A stretch of DNA of 5,439 bases from Planctomycetota bacterium (GCA_016220045.1 JACRIP010000547.1:1-5439); one strand, 5' to 3'. Counted from the first letter of the stretch, positions 1 to 5,162 are shown. Program-made: numbers and translations. The notes: generated by a model from the letters alone, not told the origin.

Positions 1-1795
1 AACGCCCGCCGCCCGCCGCCTTGTCCACCTTCCCCCAGCCCGAGGACAACGCCTGGTTCGCCGTCGACATCTGCCCGTCCGATACCTTCTTGTAGCGCTC
101 GCTCCCCGACCCGCCCGCGCTCCCCGTCCCCCCGCCGCCGCCGCGGCCCCCGCGCCGCGCCGCCGCCCCGCCGCCGGACCCGCCGCCCGCGGTCGCGCCT
201 CCCGTGTTCCCCGTACCGCGCGCGCTCCCGCGCTCACCCCGTTCGCCGCGGCTGCCACCCGCCGTCGCGCTCTCCCCGCCCCCGGTGCTCCGTTCCGCGC
301 TCCCGCTCCCGCTGCCCGCCGAGATCGACGCGCTCCCGGAACCGCTGCCCGACCCGGACGCCGAACCCGTGCCCGTCGCCGCCGCGGTCGCGCTGCTCTT
401 CTCGCTGCTGCCCGAACCGCTGCCGCTCCCGCTCGCGCTACTGCCGTTCCCGTAGGTCGTGCTCTGGCCGGTATTGTTGTCGGTCACCGTGACCGAGCCC
501 GTACCCCCGCCCGCCTGACCCTCGGTCGAATAGCTCCCGCCCGCCTGCGTCGAAACCTCGCTCGAGCCCGAGTAGCTCCCGCTGCCGCTGCCCACGCCCT
601 GCGCCGAGCCCTCGTGCGAAACCGTGCCGCCGCCCTGGTTGCCGTTGACCGAGGTCGTGCCCGAGCGTTGCATGTCCACCGAGCCGTCCGGGTTCTGCGA
701 CACGCTGCCCGAGCCCGAATGCGACGCCGTGCCCGCCGCGCCCGTGCTCGACGAAGCCGCGCCCGCCGCCTCGGTGTCCCAGGTCTTTCCCGTATCCGTC
801 TGCGTGACCGAGCCCTTGGCCGCGCCGCCGCCGGTCACCGTGTTGCCGTTCGGCCCGGTGACCGTCCCGGCGCCCGCCGCCGCCGCCGTGGTCGTGTCCC
901 CGTTCTGCACCACGCCGGCGGCGCCCACACCCTGCGCCGTCGCCGTGCCGCCGTTCGGACCGGTCACCGAGACCGAACCCGCGCCCGCCGCCGCGCCCGA
1001 GCCCTCGCCGTTCGTCACCGCGACCCCCGCGCCCTGCGCGGTCGCCGTCCCGCCGTTCGGGCCCACGACCGTCGTCGACCCGGCGCCCGCCGTCGCCGTC
1101 CCCTGCCCGTTCGTGACCGAGACGCTCCCGCTCTCGCCCTGTACCGTCACCGTTCCGCCCGCCGGACCCGTCACCGTGCCGTTGACCTCGCCGCTCGCGT
1201 AGACCACCGTCAGTTCCTGCACCGTCGCCGGCGCGATCAGCAGCCGGTCCACCACGACCGCGCTCGCCGCGACGTAGGCCTGCGCCACCTGCTCCGGCGT
1301 CGCCGCGACCAGATCCACGCCGGTCGCCGCCACCGCCGCATCCACGCGTCCGCGCACCGCCGCGACCGCGGCCCACACGTCCTCCGGCTGCGTCTTCGCC
1401 GCCAGCCCCAGGCGCGCCGTCAGGATCAGATGCTCGTCCAGCTTGCGCAGCAGATCCGGGTACTGCTCGAGGAACTTCACGCTCGCGGACCCGGCTCCAC
1501 GCAGCCGCTGCGCCAGCCGCCCCGCCCGCTCCGCACGGTCCGGGTTCGCCGCCTGATGCAACGCCACCGGATGCTGCGCCGCGTCGAAAATCTGCGTCAG
1601 AATCGGGTCGGGATAGAGTGCTACTCCGGCGACCAGCGCCTCCAAGGCGGCCGGGGAGAGCTTGCGCGCCGCATCCGCCGCCCCCTTCTCGCCGCCGTCC
1701 TCGGCCCAGGTTCTCCCCGCTCCGCCCAGGCCGAGCGCCAGGGCCAGCGCCAGGGTCGCCGTCAACGCCGCCGTCCGGTACATCGTGCGCAGCAT
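1..1795 (-). CDS. Exported DUF3300-domain protein with Gly/Ser-rich repeat tail (partial, 3' end outside window)
   Basis: The frame is open from ATG at 1795 to the left edge, 598 codons with no stop, so the C-terminus is missing. The start is supported by GGGAG at 1802-1806, 6 nt upstream. Residues 1-31 form a Sec signal peptide: Arg at 3 and 7, a Leu/Ala core at 11-26, and likely cleavage after TWA (29-31). Residues about 46-200 resemble DUF3300: VALYPDPILTQIFDAAQHPV at 58-77 matches the family's IALYPD-LLAQIL signature, followed by SVKFLEQYPDLL (105-116) and a helical stretch. Residues 210-328 hold four degenerate units of about 35 residues beginning GPNGGT. From about 340 to the edge the chain is Gly/Ser/Ala-rich with few hydrophobic residues, apart from a short GSERYKKVSDGQMS patch near 565. 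DUF3300 has no established function. The tail suggests an extended surface or envelope protein (inference). It lies 156 bp downstream of the selenoprotein gene on the same strand. The domain call is fairly sure; the role is unknown. Confidence 0.83.
   Translation of the reverse strand, partial: MLRTMYRTAALTATLALALALGLGGAGRTWAEDGGEKGAADAARKLSPAALEALVAGVALYPDPILTQIFDAAQHPVALHQAANPDRAERAGRLAQRLRGAGSASVKFLEQYPDLLRKLDEHLILTARLGLAAKTQPEDVWAAVAAVRGRVDAAVAATGVDLVAATPEQVAQAYVAASAVVVDRLLIAPATVQELTVVYASGEVNGTVTGPAGGTVTVQGESGSVSVTNGQGTATAGAGSTTVVGPNGGTATAQGAGVAVTNGEGSGAAAGAGSVSVTGPNGGTATAQGVGAAGVVQNGDTTTAAAAGAGTVTGPNGNTVTGGGAAKGSVTQTDTGKTWDTEAAGAASSSTGAAGTASHSGSGSVSQNPDGSVDMQRSGTTSVNGNQGGGTVSHEGSAQGVGSGSGSYSGSSEVSTQAGGSYSTEGQAGGGTGSVTVTDNNTGQSTTYGNGSSASGSGSGSGSSEKSSATAAATGTGSASGSGSGSGSASISAGSGSGSAERSTGGGESATAGGSRGERGERGSARGTGNTGGATAGGGSGGGAAARRGGRGGGGGTGSAGGSGSERYKKVSDGQMSTANQALSSGWGKVDKAAGGGR
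812..1168 (-). repeat. Four about 35-residue GPNGG-type repeats in the DUF3300 protein
   Basis: Units begin at residues 210 (GPAGGTVTVQG), 245 (GPNGGTATAQG), 279 (GPNGGTATAQG) and 314 (GPNGNTVTGGG), with spacings of 35, 34 and 35 residues. The second and third units are nearly identical at their start. The second half of each unit is looser, with T/S-N-G and A-G-A-G elements. The regular Gly turn followed by alternating Thr/Val residues suggests short beta strands linked by turns (inference). Confidence 0.75.
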
Positions 1796-1801
1796 CTTCT
1801 T

Positions 1802-1806
1802 CTCCC
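1802..1806 (-). promoter_or_regulatory. Shine-Dalgarno site of the DUF3300 gene
   Basis: GGGAG on the minus strand, 6 nt before the ATG at 1795. It selects this ATG over the in-frame ATG four codons later (1783), which would also lose part of the signal peptide n-region. Confidence 0.6.
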
Positions 1807-1951
1807 GTTGAGTATCGTTCCGATCTTGAACCTGGATCATGGTCCGGGACTGTGAACCCCGGCCCCCCTCCGTGGTTTCGGAGATTCTCGCGCCTCCCCC
1901 TCCTGTGAATTCCGTAATCGTCGACGAACGCCGTCACCCGGCCGTGGCGGC

Positions 1952-2572
1952 CTACTTCCCCTCCTCCTTCTTCCCGTCGTTCTTCCCGTCCTTCTTCCCG
2001 TCGTTCTTCCCGTCGCCGCCGCCCTCCTTCGGGGCCGCGGCCGGGATCTTGGCGATTTCCGCCGCGATCAGCTTCTCGATCTCCTTCACCTCCGGGAGCG
2101 GGAAGCCCTGCCAGATCACCTTGCCGTCGACGCCGACCAGGAAGGCGCTCGGATAGCCCCGGATGCCGTACGCCGAGCAGGTCTTCGCGCCCGCGTCGTG
2201 CGCCACCGCGAAGGGAAGCTTCTTCTCCGCCACGTGTTCCTTCAGCGCCTCGAAGGTGTCGTTATCGCCGTTGTCGATGTCGAGGATGGTGAGGCCCTTG
2301 GAAGCGAACTGCTCATGCCACCTGACCAGGTGGGGCGCCATCGCGCCGCAGGCCCCTCAGTGAATGAAGCTGAATTCCAGCCAGACCACGCGCCCCTTCA
2401 GCCCCTTGAGCGTGGGTGCGTCCTGCGCATTGAACCACGACGCCGCCGGGATGGCGATCTCGGGCGGTTCCTTGCCCGCGTAGTCGTTCGAGTAGATCTT
2501 CTTGTCTCCGGCCCAGACCACGCCCGCGACCAGGGTCGCGGCGAGCAGCCCGAAGGCCCAACGAGGCGCCAT
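1952..2572 (-). CDS. Exported thioredoxin/TlpA-like selenoprotein with UxxC motif (in-frame TGA read as Sec)
   Basis: Thioredoxin-fold thiol/selenol oxidoreductase, predicted to act outside the cytoplasm. It has 206 residues if the TGA at 2359-2357 is read as selenocysteine. Residues 1-21 are a signal peptide (MAPRW, hydrophobic core, VWA cleavage site). VVWLEFSFIH (62-71) is the strand before the active site. Sec72-Gly-Ala-Cys75 takes the place of CxxC, followed by GAMAPHLVRWHEQF, the usual active-site helix. GLTILDIDNGDN (93-104) is the next strand, and the cis-Pro loop is GYPSAFLVGVDGKVIWQG (139-156, Pro141). The tail (181-206) is Lys/Asp/Gly-rich with four DGK(N/K) units. Sequence on both sides of the TGA stays in one frame and both halves are conserved in character, which argues against decay. 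The start at 2572 is chosen because AAGGAG lies 6 nt upstream; the earlier in-frame ATG at 2590 lies upstream of that site. It is 47 bp downstream of the UPF0200 gene. Sec insertion needs SelA, SelB, SelC and SelD, which are not in this window. Confidence 0.88.
1968..2015 (-). repeat. Four tandem 12-bp repeats encoding DGK(N/K)
   Basis: Top-strand unit TTCTTCCCGTCG is repeated four times at 1968-1979, 1980-1991, 1992-2003 and 2004-2015, with one substitution (the last base of the second unit is C). On the minus strand it encodes DGKN-DGKK-DGKN-DGKK (residues 187-202) of the selenoprotein tail. Twelve bases keep the frame, so copy number can change without breaking the gene. Confidence 0.9.
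2318..2356 (-). promoter_or_regulatory. Putative bacterial SECIS element downstream of the Sec codon
   Basis: Two perfect hairpins lie within the coding sequence directly after the UGA. The distal one, CCACCTGGTCAGGTGG (2333 to 2318), has a 6-bp stem and a GGUC loop beginning 30 nt after the UGA. GGUC is also the apical loop sequence of the well-studied Escherichia coli fdhF SECIS. The proximal one, GGCGCGATGGCGCC (2347 to 2334), has a 5-bp stem and a GAUG loop beginning 15 nt after the UGA. Bacterial SECIS elements need a guanine at the start of the apical loop at a limited distance from the UGA. The distal hairpin fits best; its distance is longer than in fdhF but within the range I recall for bacterial elements. 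Binding by SelB is inferred. Confidence 0.7.
2357..2359 (-). other. UGA codon predicted to encode selenocysteine (Sec72)
   Basis: This TGA is in frame between the ATG at 2572 and the TAG at 1954-1952. It is the first residue of a thioredoxin active site, with Cys75 three codons later. The adjacent UPF0200 gene ends in TAG and the VOC gene in TAA. The aldo-keto reductase ends in TGA at the normal family length, so TGA is a stop elsewhere in this genome and the genome-wide code does not look altered. Confidence 0.87.
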
Positions 2573-2578
2573 GTCTCG

Positions 2579-2584
2579 CTCCTT
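2579..2584 (-). promoter_or_regulatory. Shine-Dalgarno site deciding the selenoprotein start
   Basis: AAGGAG on the minus strand ends 6 nt before the ATG at 2572. The alternative ATG at 2590 lies upstream of this site and has no comparable site of its own. Starting at 2572 gives a clean signal peptide. Confidence 0.75.
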
Positions 2585-2619
2585 CCACATGAAGAACCGG
2601 ACAAACCCCAGCTTCGCGC

Positions 2620-3174
2620 CTAGCGTCGGCGCGTCTCCATCCAGGTGCAGAACTTCTCGTACTCGCGGCGCAAGTCGTCGATCGTGCCCTCGTTCGACAC
2701 CGTGTAATCGGCGTAGGCGATCGGTCCGCCCTTGTTGAGCTTCTCGATCTCCGAGCGGTCGCGCGCCGCCGCCTCCTCGGGCGCGAGCCCGCGCACCGCG
2801 CGCTTCGCGAGCCGCGCGTAGCGGGTCGCGGGCGCCGCGTAAATGGCGAGCAGGACGAACTCCTTGCCGAAACGCTCGCGCAGGGTCAGGTATTCCTCCC
2901 AGGAGTAGAGGCCGTCGAGCGCCACCGGGCCGCGTTCGCGTGCGCGCTCGATGCCCGGCAGGTTGACCACCGCGTAGGCGGCCATGCCGTGTTCGCGGCG
3001 CAGTTCCTCGCGGATCGCGCGCTCGTTCGCCTCGTTGACCGGCAGGTTGCGCCGGGCCAACTCCTCCATCGTGGCGTCGCCGAAATGGATGAGCCCCCAG
3101 CCGTCCTTCACGAAATGGTCGGCGAGCACGGACTTGCCCGCTCCCGCCAGACCGACGATCGCCACGACTGCCAT
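2620..3174 (-). CDS. UPF0200-type P-loop kinase-like protein (dephospho-CoA kinase/NMP-kinase-like)
   Basis: Predicted cytoplasmic P-loop NTPase of 184 residues. Walker A is GLAGAGKS at 8-15 after a hydrophobic first strand (AVVAIV). HFGD (30-33) and REELRREHGM (55-64) match the UPF0200 pattern of a strand ending in GD and an ELR-E-GM helix. LDGLYSWEEY (86-95) corresponds to the second core strand and switch. A basic lid-like segment lies at 118-140 (RYARLAKRAVRG and AARDR). ADYTVSNEGTIDDL (155-168) is the C-terminal motif also seen in dephospho-CoA kinases. UPF0200 members are best known from archaea and have no settled substrate, so the function stays open: a small-molecule or nucleotide kinase is the likely chemistry. 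The start at 3174 follows AGGAGG with a 4-nt spacer; an extension to 3288 would run past the promoter. It is the first gene of the minus-strand group. Confidence 0.82.
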   Translation of the reverse strand: MAVVAIVGLAGAGKSVLADHFVKDGWGLIHFGDATMEELARRNLPVNEANERAIREELRREHGMAAYAVVNLPGIERARERGPVALDGLYSWEEYLTLRERFGKEFVLLAIYAAPATRYARLAKRAVRGLAPEEAAARDRSEIEKLNKGGPIAYADYTVSNEGTIDDLRREYEKFCTWMETRRR

Positions 3175-3178
3175 CGTT

Positions 3179-3184
3179 CCTCCT
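3179..3184 (-). promoter_or_regulatory. Strong Shine-Dalgarno site of the UPF0200 gene
   Basis: A complete AGGAGG on the minus strand, 4 nt before the ATG at 3174. It decides the start against the longer in-frame extension, which would begin at 3288. Confidence 0.85.
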
Positions 3185-3194
3185 CTGCTTGCAT

Positions 3195-3215
3195 GCCGGC
3201 CACGCCCCGGCCGGC
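3195..3215 (-). promoter_or_regulatory. GC-only hairpin in the UPF0200 leader, just upstream of the ribosome site
   Basis: Perfect inverted repeat GCCGGCC, 7-nt loop, GGCCGGC, ending 10 nt before the AGGAGG site in the predicted transcript. Seven G-C pairs make a stable stem that could set mRNA stability or ribosome access. No T-run follows, so a terminator is unlikely. The regulatory role is inferred. Confidence 0.45.
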
Positions 3216-3255
3216 GGCGGCGCCCTCCGCTCCCCGCGGACGGCTTGCGCGGTCC

Positions 3256-3284
3256 CTTATACCTATCCCGCTTTCGTCGGTCAA
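3256..3284 (-). promoter_or_regulatory. Sigma70-type promoter for the minus-strand genes
   Basis: On the minus strand: -35 TTGACC (3284-3279), 17-bp spacer, -10 TATAAG (3261-3256). Each box matches consensus at five of six positions with ideal spacing. The predicted start is near 3249, giving a leader of about 75 nt before the UPF0200 ATG. It would also serve the selenoprotein gene and perhaps the DUF3300 gene. Confidence 0.75.
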
Positions 3285-3330
3285 TCACCTCGCGTACCCC
3301 CCGGCGCAGGCGCTCTGCAACAGATTACGC

Positions 3331-3358
3331 TTGACATCGCGGCCCAAATCCCTATAAT
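3331..3358 (+). promoter_or_regulatory. Perfect-consensus sigma70-type promoter for the VOC gene
   Basis: -35 TTGACA at 3331-3336, 16-bp spacer, -10 TATAAT at 3353-3358. Both hexamers are exact in an otherwise GC-rich region, which is unlikely by chance. The predicted start is near 3365, leaving a leader of about 88 nt. The -35 box lies 46 bp from the -35 box of the divergent minus-strand promoter. Confidence 0.88.
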
Positions 3359-3381
3359 CCTCGCCCTTCCGCCCAACCCCG

Positions 3382-3423
3382 GGGCCGTCTCGGATGTCCG
3401 AGATCGAGCTGCCGGGACGGCCC
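3382..3423 (+). promoter_or_regulatory. Structured 5' leader of the VOC mRNA
   Basis: GGGCCGTC (3382-3389) can pair with GACGGCCC (3416-3423) in an 8-bp outer stem. Inside it TCGG-ATGT-CCGA (3390-3401) forms a small hairpin. CGGCC at 3425-3429 partly repeats the right arm and could compete for pairing. There is no T-run, and the stem ends about 13 nt before the weak ribosome site. I do not recognise a known riboswitch. Confidence 0.4.
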
Positions 3424-3452
3424 TCGGCCATCCGTTGAAGGGTTCACCCTAC

Positions 3453-4040
3453 ATGGCGAAGAAGTCCGCCGCTGCCACCGCCGTCCTGAACGCCCCGGCC
3501 AAGAAGATGCTCGCCAACGTCCTTCCCGCCCCGGTCAAGGCAGTGGCTGCCAAGCCCCTCATCGCCAAGAACGCGATCAAGTCCGCCGCCATGGAGATGG
3601 TCAAGCCTATCGCCAAGGCCGCGCTGAAGAACCAGCCCCTCAAGGCTGCGATCAAGAACCTGCCGCTCAAGGCCGACACGGCCGCTCTGCCCCGCGAGAT
3701 CGGCCACGTCATGATCTACGTCAAGAACTGGGACGCCAGTCTCAACTGGTACAAGAACGTCCTGGGCCTCCCGGTCAAGTTCGAGTCCGAGGGTTGGGCC
3801 GAGTTCGCCACCGAAGGCACCACCCTCGCCCTGCACGGCCTTGACGCCTGCTGCGCCGAAGGCCACCAGGCCCGCGAGACCGGCATCTGCTTCAACGTCA
3901 AGAACGTCCAGCAGACCCTGAGCGTGCTCCGCGAGCGCGCCATCAAGATCGTGACCGAGCCGCACCAGGTGTGCGAGAACACCTTCTGCGCCGAGATCGC
4001 CGACCTCGAGGGCAACACCCTCAGCATCGTCGGCAAGTAA
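3453..4040 (+). CDS. VOC/glyoxalase-fold protein with Lys/Ala-rich N-terminal extension
   Basis: 195 residues, probably cytoplasmic. Residues 1-80 are rich in Ala, Lys and Pro: 14 Lys, no Arg, and only two acidic residues (Glu48, Asp75), with KNxPLKA occurring twice at 59-74. This part resembles basic histone-H1-like tails and is not a signal peptide. Residues 82-195 are one VOC domain (two beta-alpha-beta modules): IGHVMIYVKNWDASLNWYKN and LGLPVKF, then ETGICFNVKNVQQTL, then IADLEGNTLSIVG. Metal ligands look incomplete: His85 and His128 are present, but the second module has no His in ICFNV and Ser191 stands where Glu usually sits. Five Cys (133, 134, 146, 174, 179) are notable. The substrate is unknown. 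GAAGGG (3437-3442) lies 10 nt before the ATG; an earlier start at 3189 would lie upstream of the promoter. Visible Lys codons are AAG, suggesting biased codon use. The domain is sure; the enzyme role is not. Confidence 0.87.
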   Translation: MAKKSAAATAVLNAPAKKMLANVLPAPVKAVAAKPLIAKNAIKSAAMEMVKPIAKAALKNQPLKAAIKNLPLKADTAALPREIGHVMIYVKNWDASLNWYKNVLGLPVKFESEGWAEFATEGTTLALHGLDACCAEGHQARETGICFNVKNVQQTLSVLRERAIKIVTEPHQVCENTFCAEIADLEGNTLSIVGK

Positions 4041-4063
4041 GTCGTCCGCACCGCGAAGCCTTC

Positions 4064-4103
4064 GGAGGGGCGGGCCCGTCACGGGTCCGCCCCTCCTTCA
4101 TTT
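4064..4103 (+). terminator. Probable intrinsic terminator after the VOC gene
   Basis: A 15-bp stem (4064-4078 with 4082-4096), nearly all G-C with one G-U pair, and a 3-nt loop (TCA). It is followed by the short T-rich run TTCATTT (4097-4103). It starts 23 bp after the VOC stop codon. The weak T-run makes termination probably incomplete, and no separate promoter is visible in the 25 bp left before the next gene, so some readthrough is likely. Confidence 0.75.
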
Positions 4104-4128
4104 CCGGGATTTCGGAGCCTGCGCCCCG

Positions 4129-5082
4129 ATGGAGTATCGCAAGCTCGGCCGCACCGGCGTCAAGGTGAGTGCCGTTTCCCTCGGGAGCTGGCTCACGCTC
4201 GGGAATACGGTGGATGCCGCACTCACGGCGGCGCTCGTCCGTCGCGCCTTCGAGCTCGGCATCAACCACCTCGACACGGCGGACGTCTACGCCGAGGGCC
4301 GCGCCGAGGAGGCCCTGGGCGCCGCACTCGCCGGCACGCCGCGCAAGGACTACGTCCTCGCCAGCAAGGTGTTCTGGCCCACCGGCAAGGGCCCCAACGA
4401 CCGCGGCCTCTCGCGCAAGCACATCCGCGAAGCGCTCGACGCGTCGCTCCGCCGCCTGCGCACCGAGTACCTCGACGTCTACTACGCCCACCGCTTCGAT
4501 CCCGAGGTCCCGCTCGAAGAGACCCTGCGCGCCATGGAGGACGCCGTGCGCGCGGGCAAGACCCTCTACTGGGGCACCTCCTGCTGGTCCCGGCCCCAGA
4601 TCGAGAAGGCGACCAAGAACGCCCACCGGTACGCGCCCTCCGTCGAACAGCCCCGCTACAACGTCTTCGACCGCCACGTCGAGCGCGATATCCTGCCCTT
4701 CTGCGCGAAGGAAGGCGTCGGCATCGCGATCTGGTCGCCGCTCGCCGAGGGCGTACTCTCCGGCAAATACCTGAAAGGGCGCCCGGCCGGCTCGCGCGCC
4801 GCCGACGATCGCTCCAACTACTTCATCCGCACCTACCTGACCCCCGCGATCGCCGAGGTCGTCGAAAAACTGGTCGCGCTCGCCGCGGGCGCCGGCCTGA
4901 CCCCGGCCCAGCTCGCGCTCGGCTGGTGCCTCTCCCGTCCCGAGATCAACACGGTCCTCGTCGGCGCCACGCGCGCCGAGCAGCTCGAAGAGAACGCCGC
5001 CGCCCGGCCGCTCGCCAAGGAGCTCCTCGCCCAGGTGCAGGCCGCGATCGAGAAGGCGCCGCAGGTGGGCGTGCCGGGGTGA
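4129..5082 (+). CDS. Aldo-keto reductase, Kv-beta/AKR6-like
   Basis: NADPH-dependent carbonyl reductase of the aldo-keto reductase (TIM barrel) superfamily, 317 residues, a normal full length. The opening MEYRKLGRTGVKVSAVSLGS is typical of the family. The catalytic tetrad is complete: Asp49 and Tyr54 in NHLDTADVYAEG, Lys80 in LASKVFW, and His121 in YYAHRFD. HRFDPEVPLEETLRAMEDAV (121-140) and YWGTS (147-151) point to the Kv-beta-like branch. EQPRYNVFDR (173-182) supplies the aromatic residue that stacks on nicotinamide. WSPLAEGVLSGKY (202-214) and VLVGATRAEQLEEN (276-289) form the cofactor phosphate site. No signal peptide is seen, so it should be cytosolic. The ribosome site GGAG (4114-4117) is weak and lies 11 nt before the ATG. 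It lies behind the VOC terminator on the same strand. The natural substrate cannot be told. Confidence 0.93.
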   Translation: MEYRKLGRTGVKVSAVSLGSWLTLGNTVDAALTAALVRRAFELGINHLDTADVYAEGRAEEALGAALAGTPRKDYVLASKVFWPTGKGPNDRGLSRKHIREALDASLRRLRTEYLDVYYAHRFDPEVPLEETLRAMEDAVRAGKTLYWGTSCWSRPQIEKATKNAHRYAPSVEQPRYNVFDRHVERDILPFCAKEGVGIAIWSPLAEGVLSGKYLKGRPAGSRAADDRSNYFIRTYLTPAIAEVVEKLVALAAGAGLTPAQLALGWCLSRPEINTVLVGATRAEQLEENAAARPLAKELLAQVQAAIEKAPQVGVPG

Positions 5083-5090
5083 GGGGGGCG

Positions 5091-5144
5091 GCGGACGAAT
5101 TGTAGAATGCGGACGAATTGTAGAATGCGGACGAATTGTAGAAT
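5091..5144 (+). repeat. Three exact 18-bp tandem repeats
   Basis: GCGGACGAATTGTAGAAT occurs three times without spacers at 5091-5108, 5109-5126 and 5127-5144, starting 8 bp after the aldo-keto reductase stop. A diverged fourth copy (5145-5165) also ends in ATTGTAGAAT. A single inverted copy lies at 5367-5384. The units are AT-richer than the genes around them. Confidence 0.95.
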
Positions 5145-5162
5145 GCAGATTGAAGATTGTAG
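5127..5162 (+). repeat. Left arm of 36-bp inverted repeat
   Basis: Made of the third 18-bp unit, GC, and AGATTGAAGATTGTAG. It matches the reverse complement of 5349-5384 at 35 of 36 positions, the only difference being one base of the central dinucleotide. Confidence 0.93.

Noticed and set aside
614..1855. Plus-strand open frame of 413 codons
   Set aside because: The Arg/Ala-rich translation has no recognisable motif and lies wholly antisense to the DUF3300 gene.
438..1937. Long minus-strand open frame (499 codons) overlapping the DUF3300 gene
   Set aside because: Its translation is Gly/Arg-rich without domains. The neighbouring frame has a ribosome site, a signal peptide and the DUF3300 signature, so this is an out-of-frame shadow in GC-rich repeats.
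1952..2341. Separate 129-aa gene starting at ATG 2341 downstream of the TGA
   Set aside because: It would lack a signal peptide and the first active-site residue. The six codons before it continue the thioredoxin motif in the same frame as the upstream part.
2357..2359. Genome-wide recoding of TGA as Trp or Gly
   Set aside because: The aldo-keto reductase ends in TGA at the normal family length, and tryptophan is encoded by TGG in the genes read.
1952..2572. Pseudogene by nonsense mutation
   Set aside because: The only lesion is a TGA at the redox Cys position with a SECIS-like hairpin after it; no other stop or frameshift is seen. Not fully excluded without the rest of the genome.
2357..2590. 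Alternative selenoprotein start at ATG 2590
   Set aside because: The ribosome site AAGGAG lies downstream of that ATG and serves 2572; the extra six residues (MWKERD) spoil the signal peptide n-region.
2620..3288. 222-residue version of the UPF0200 protein
   Set aside because: The extra 38 residues are an Arg/Gly-rich stretch overlapping the promoter, while a perfect AGGAGG precedes the ATG at 3174.
3189..4040. 283-residue version of the VOC protein starting at 3189
   Set aside because: It starts well upstream of the exact-consensus promoter at 3331-3358, so a transcript from that promoter could not encode it.
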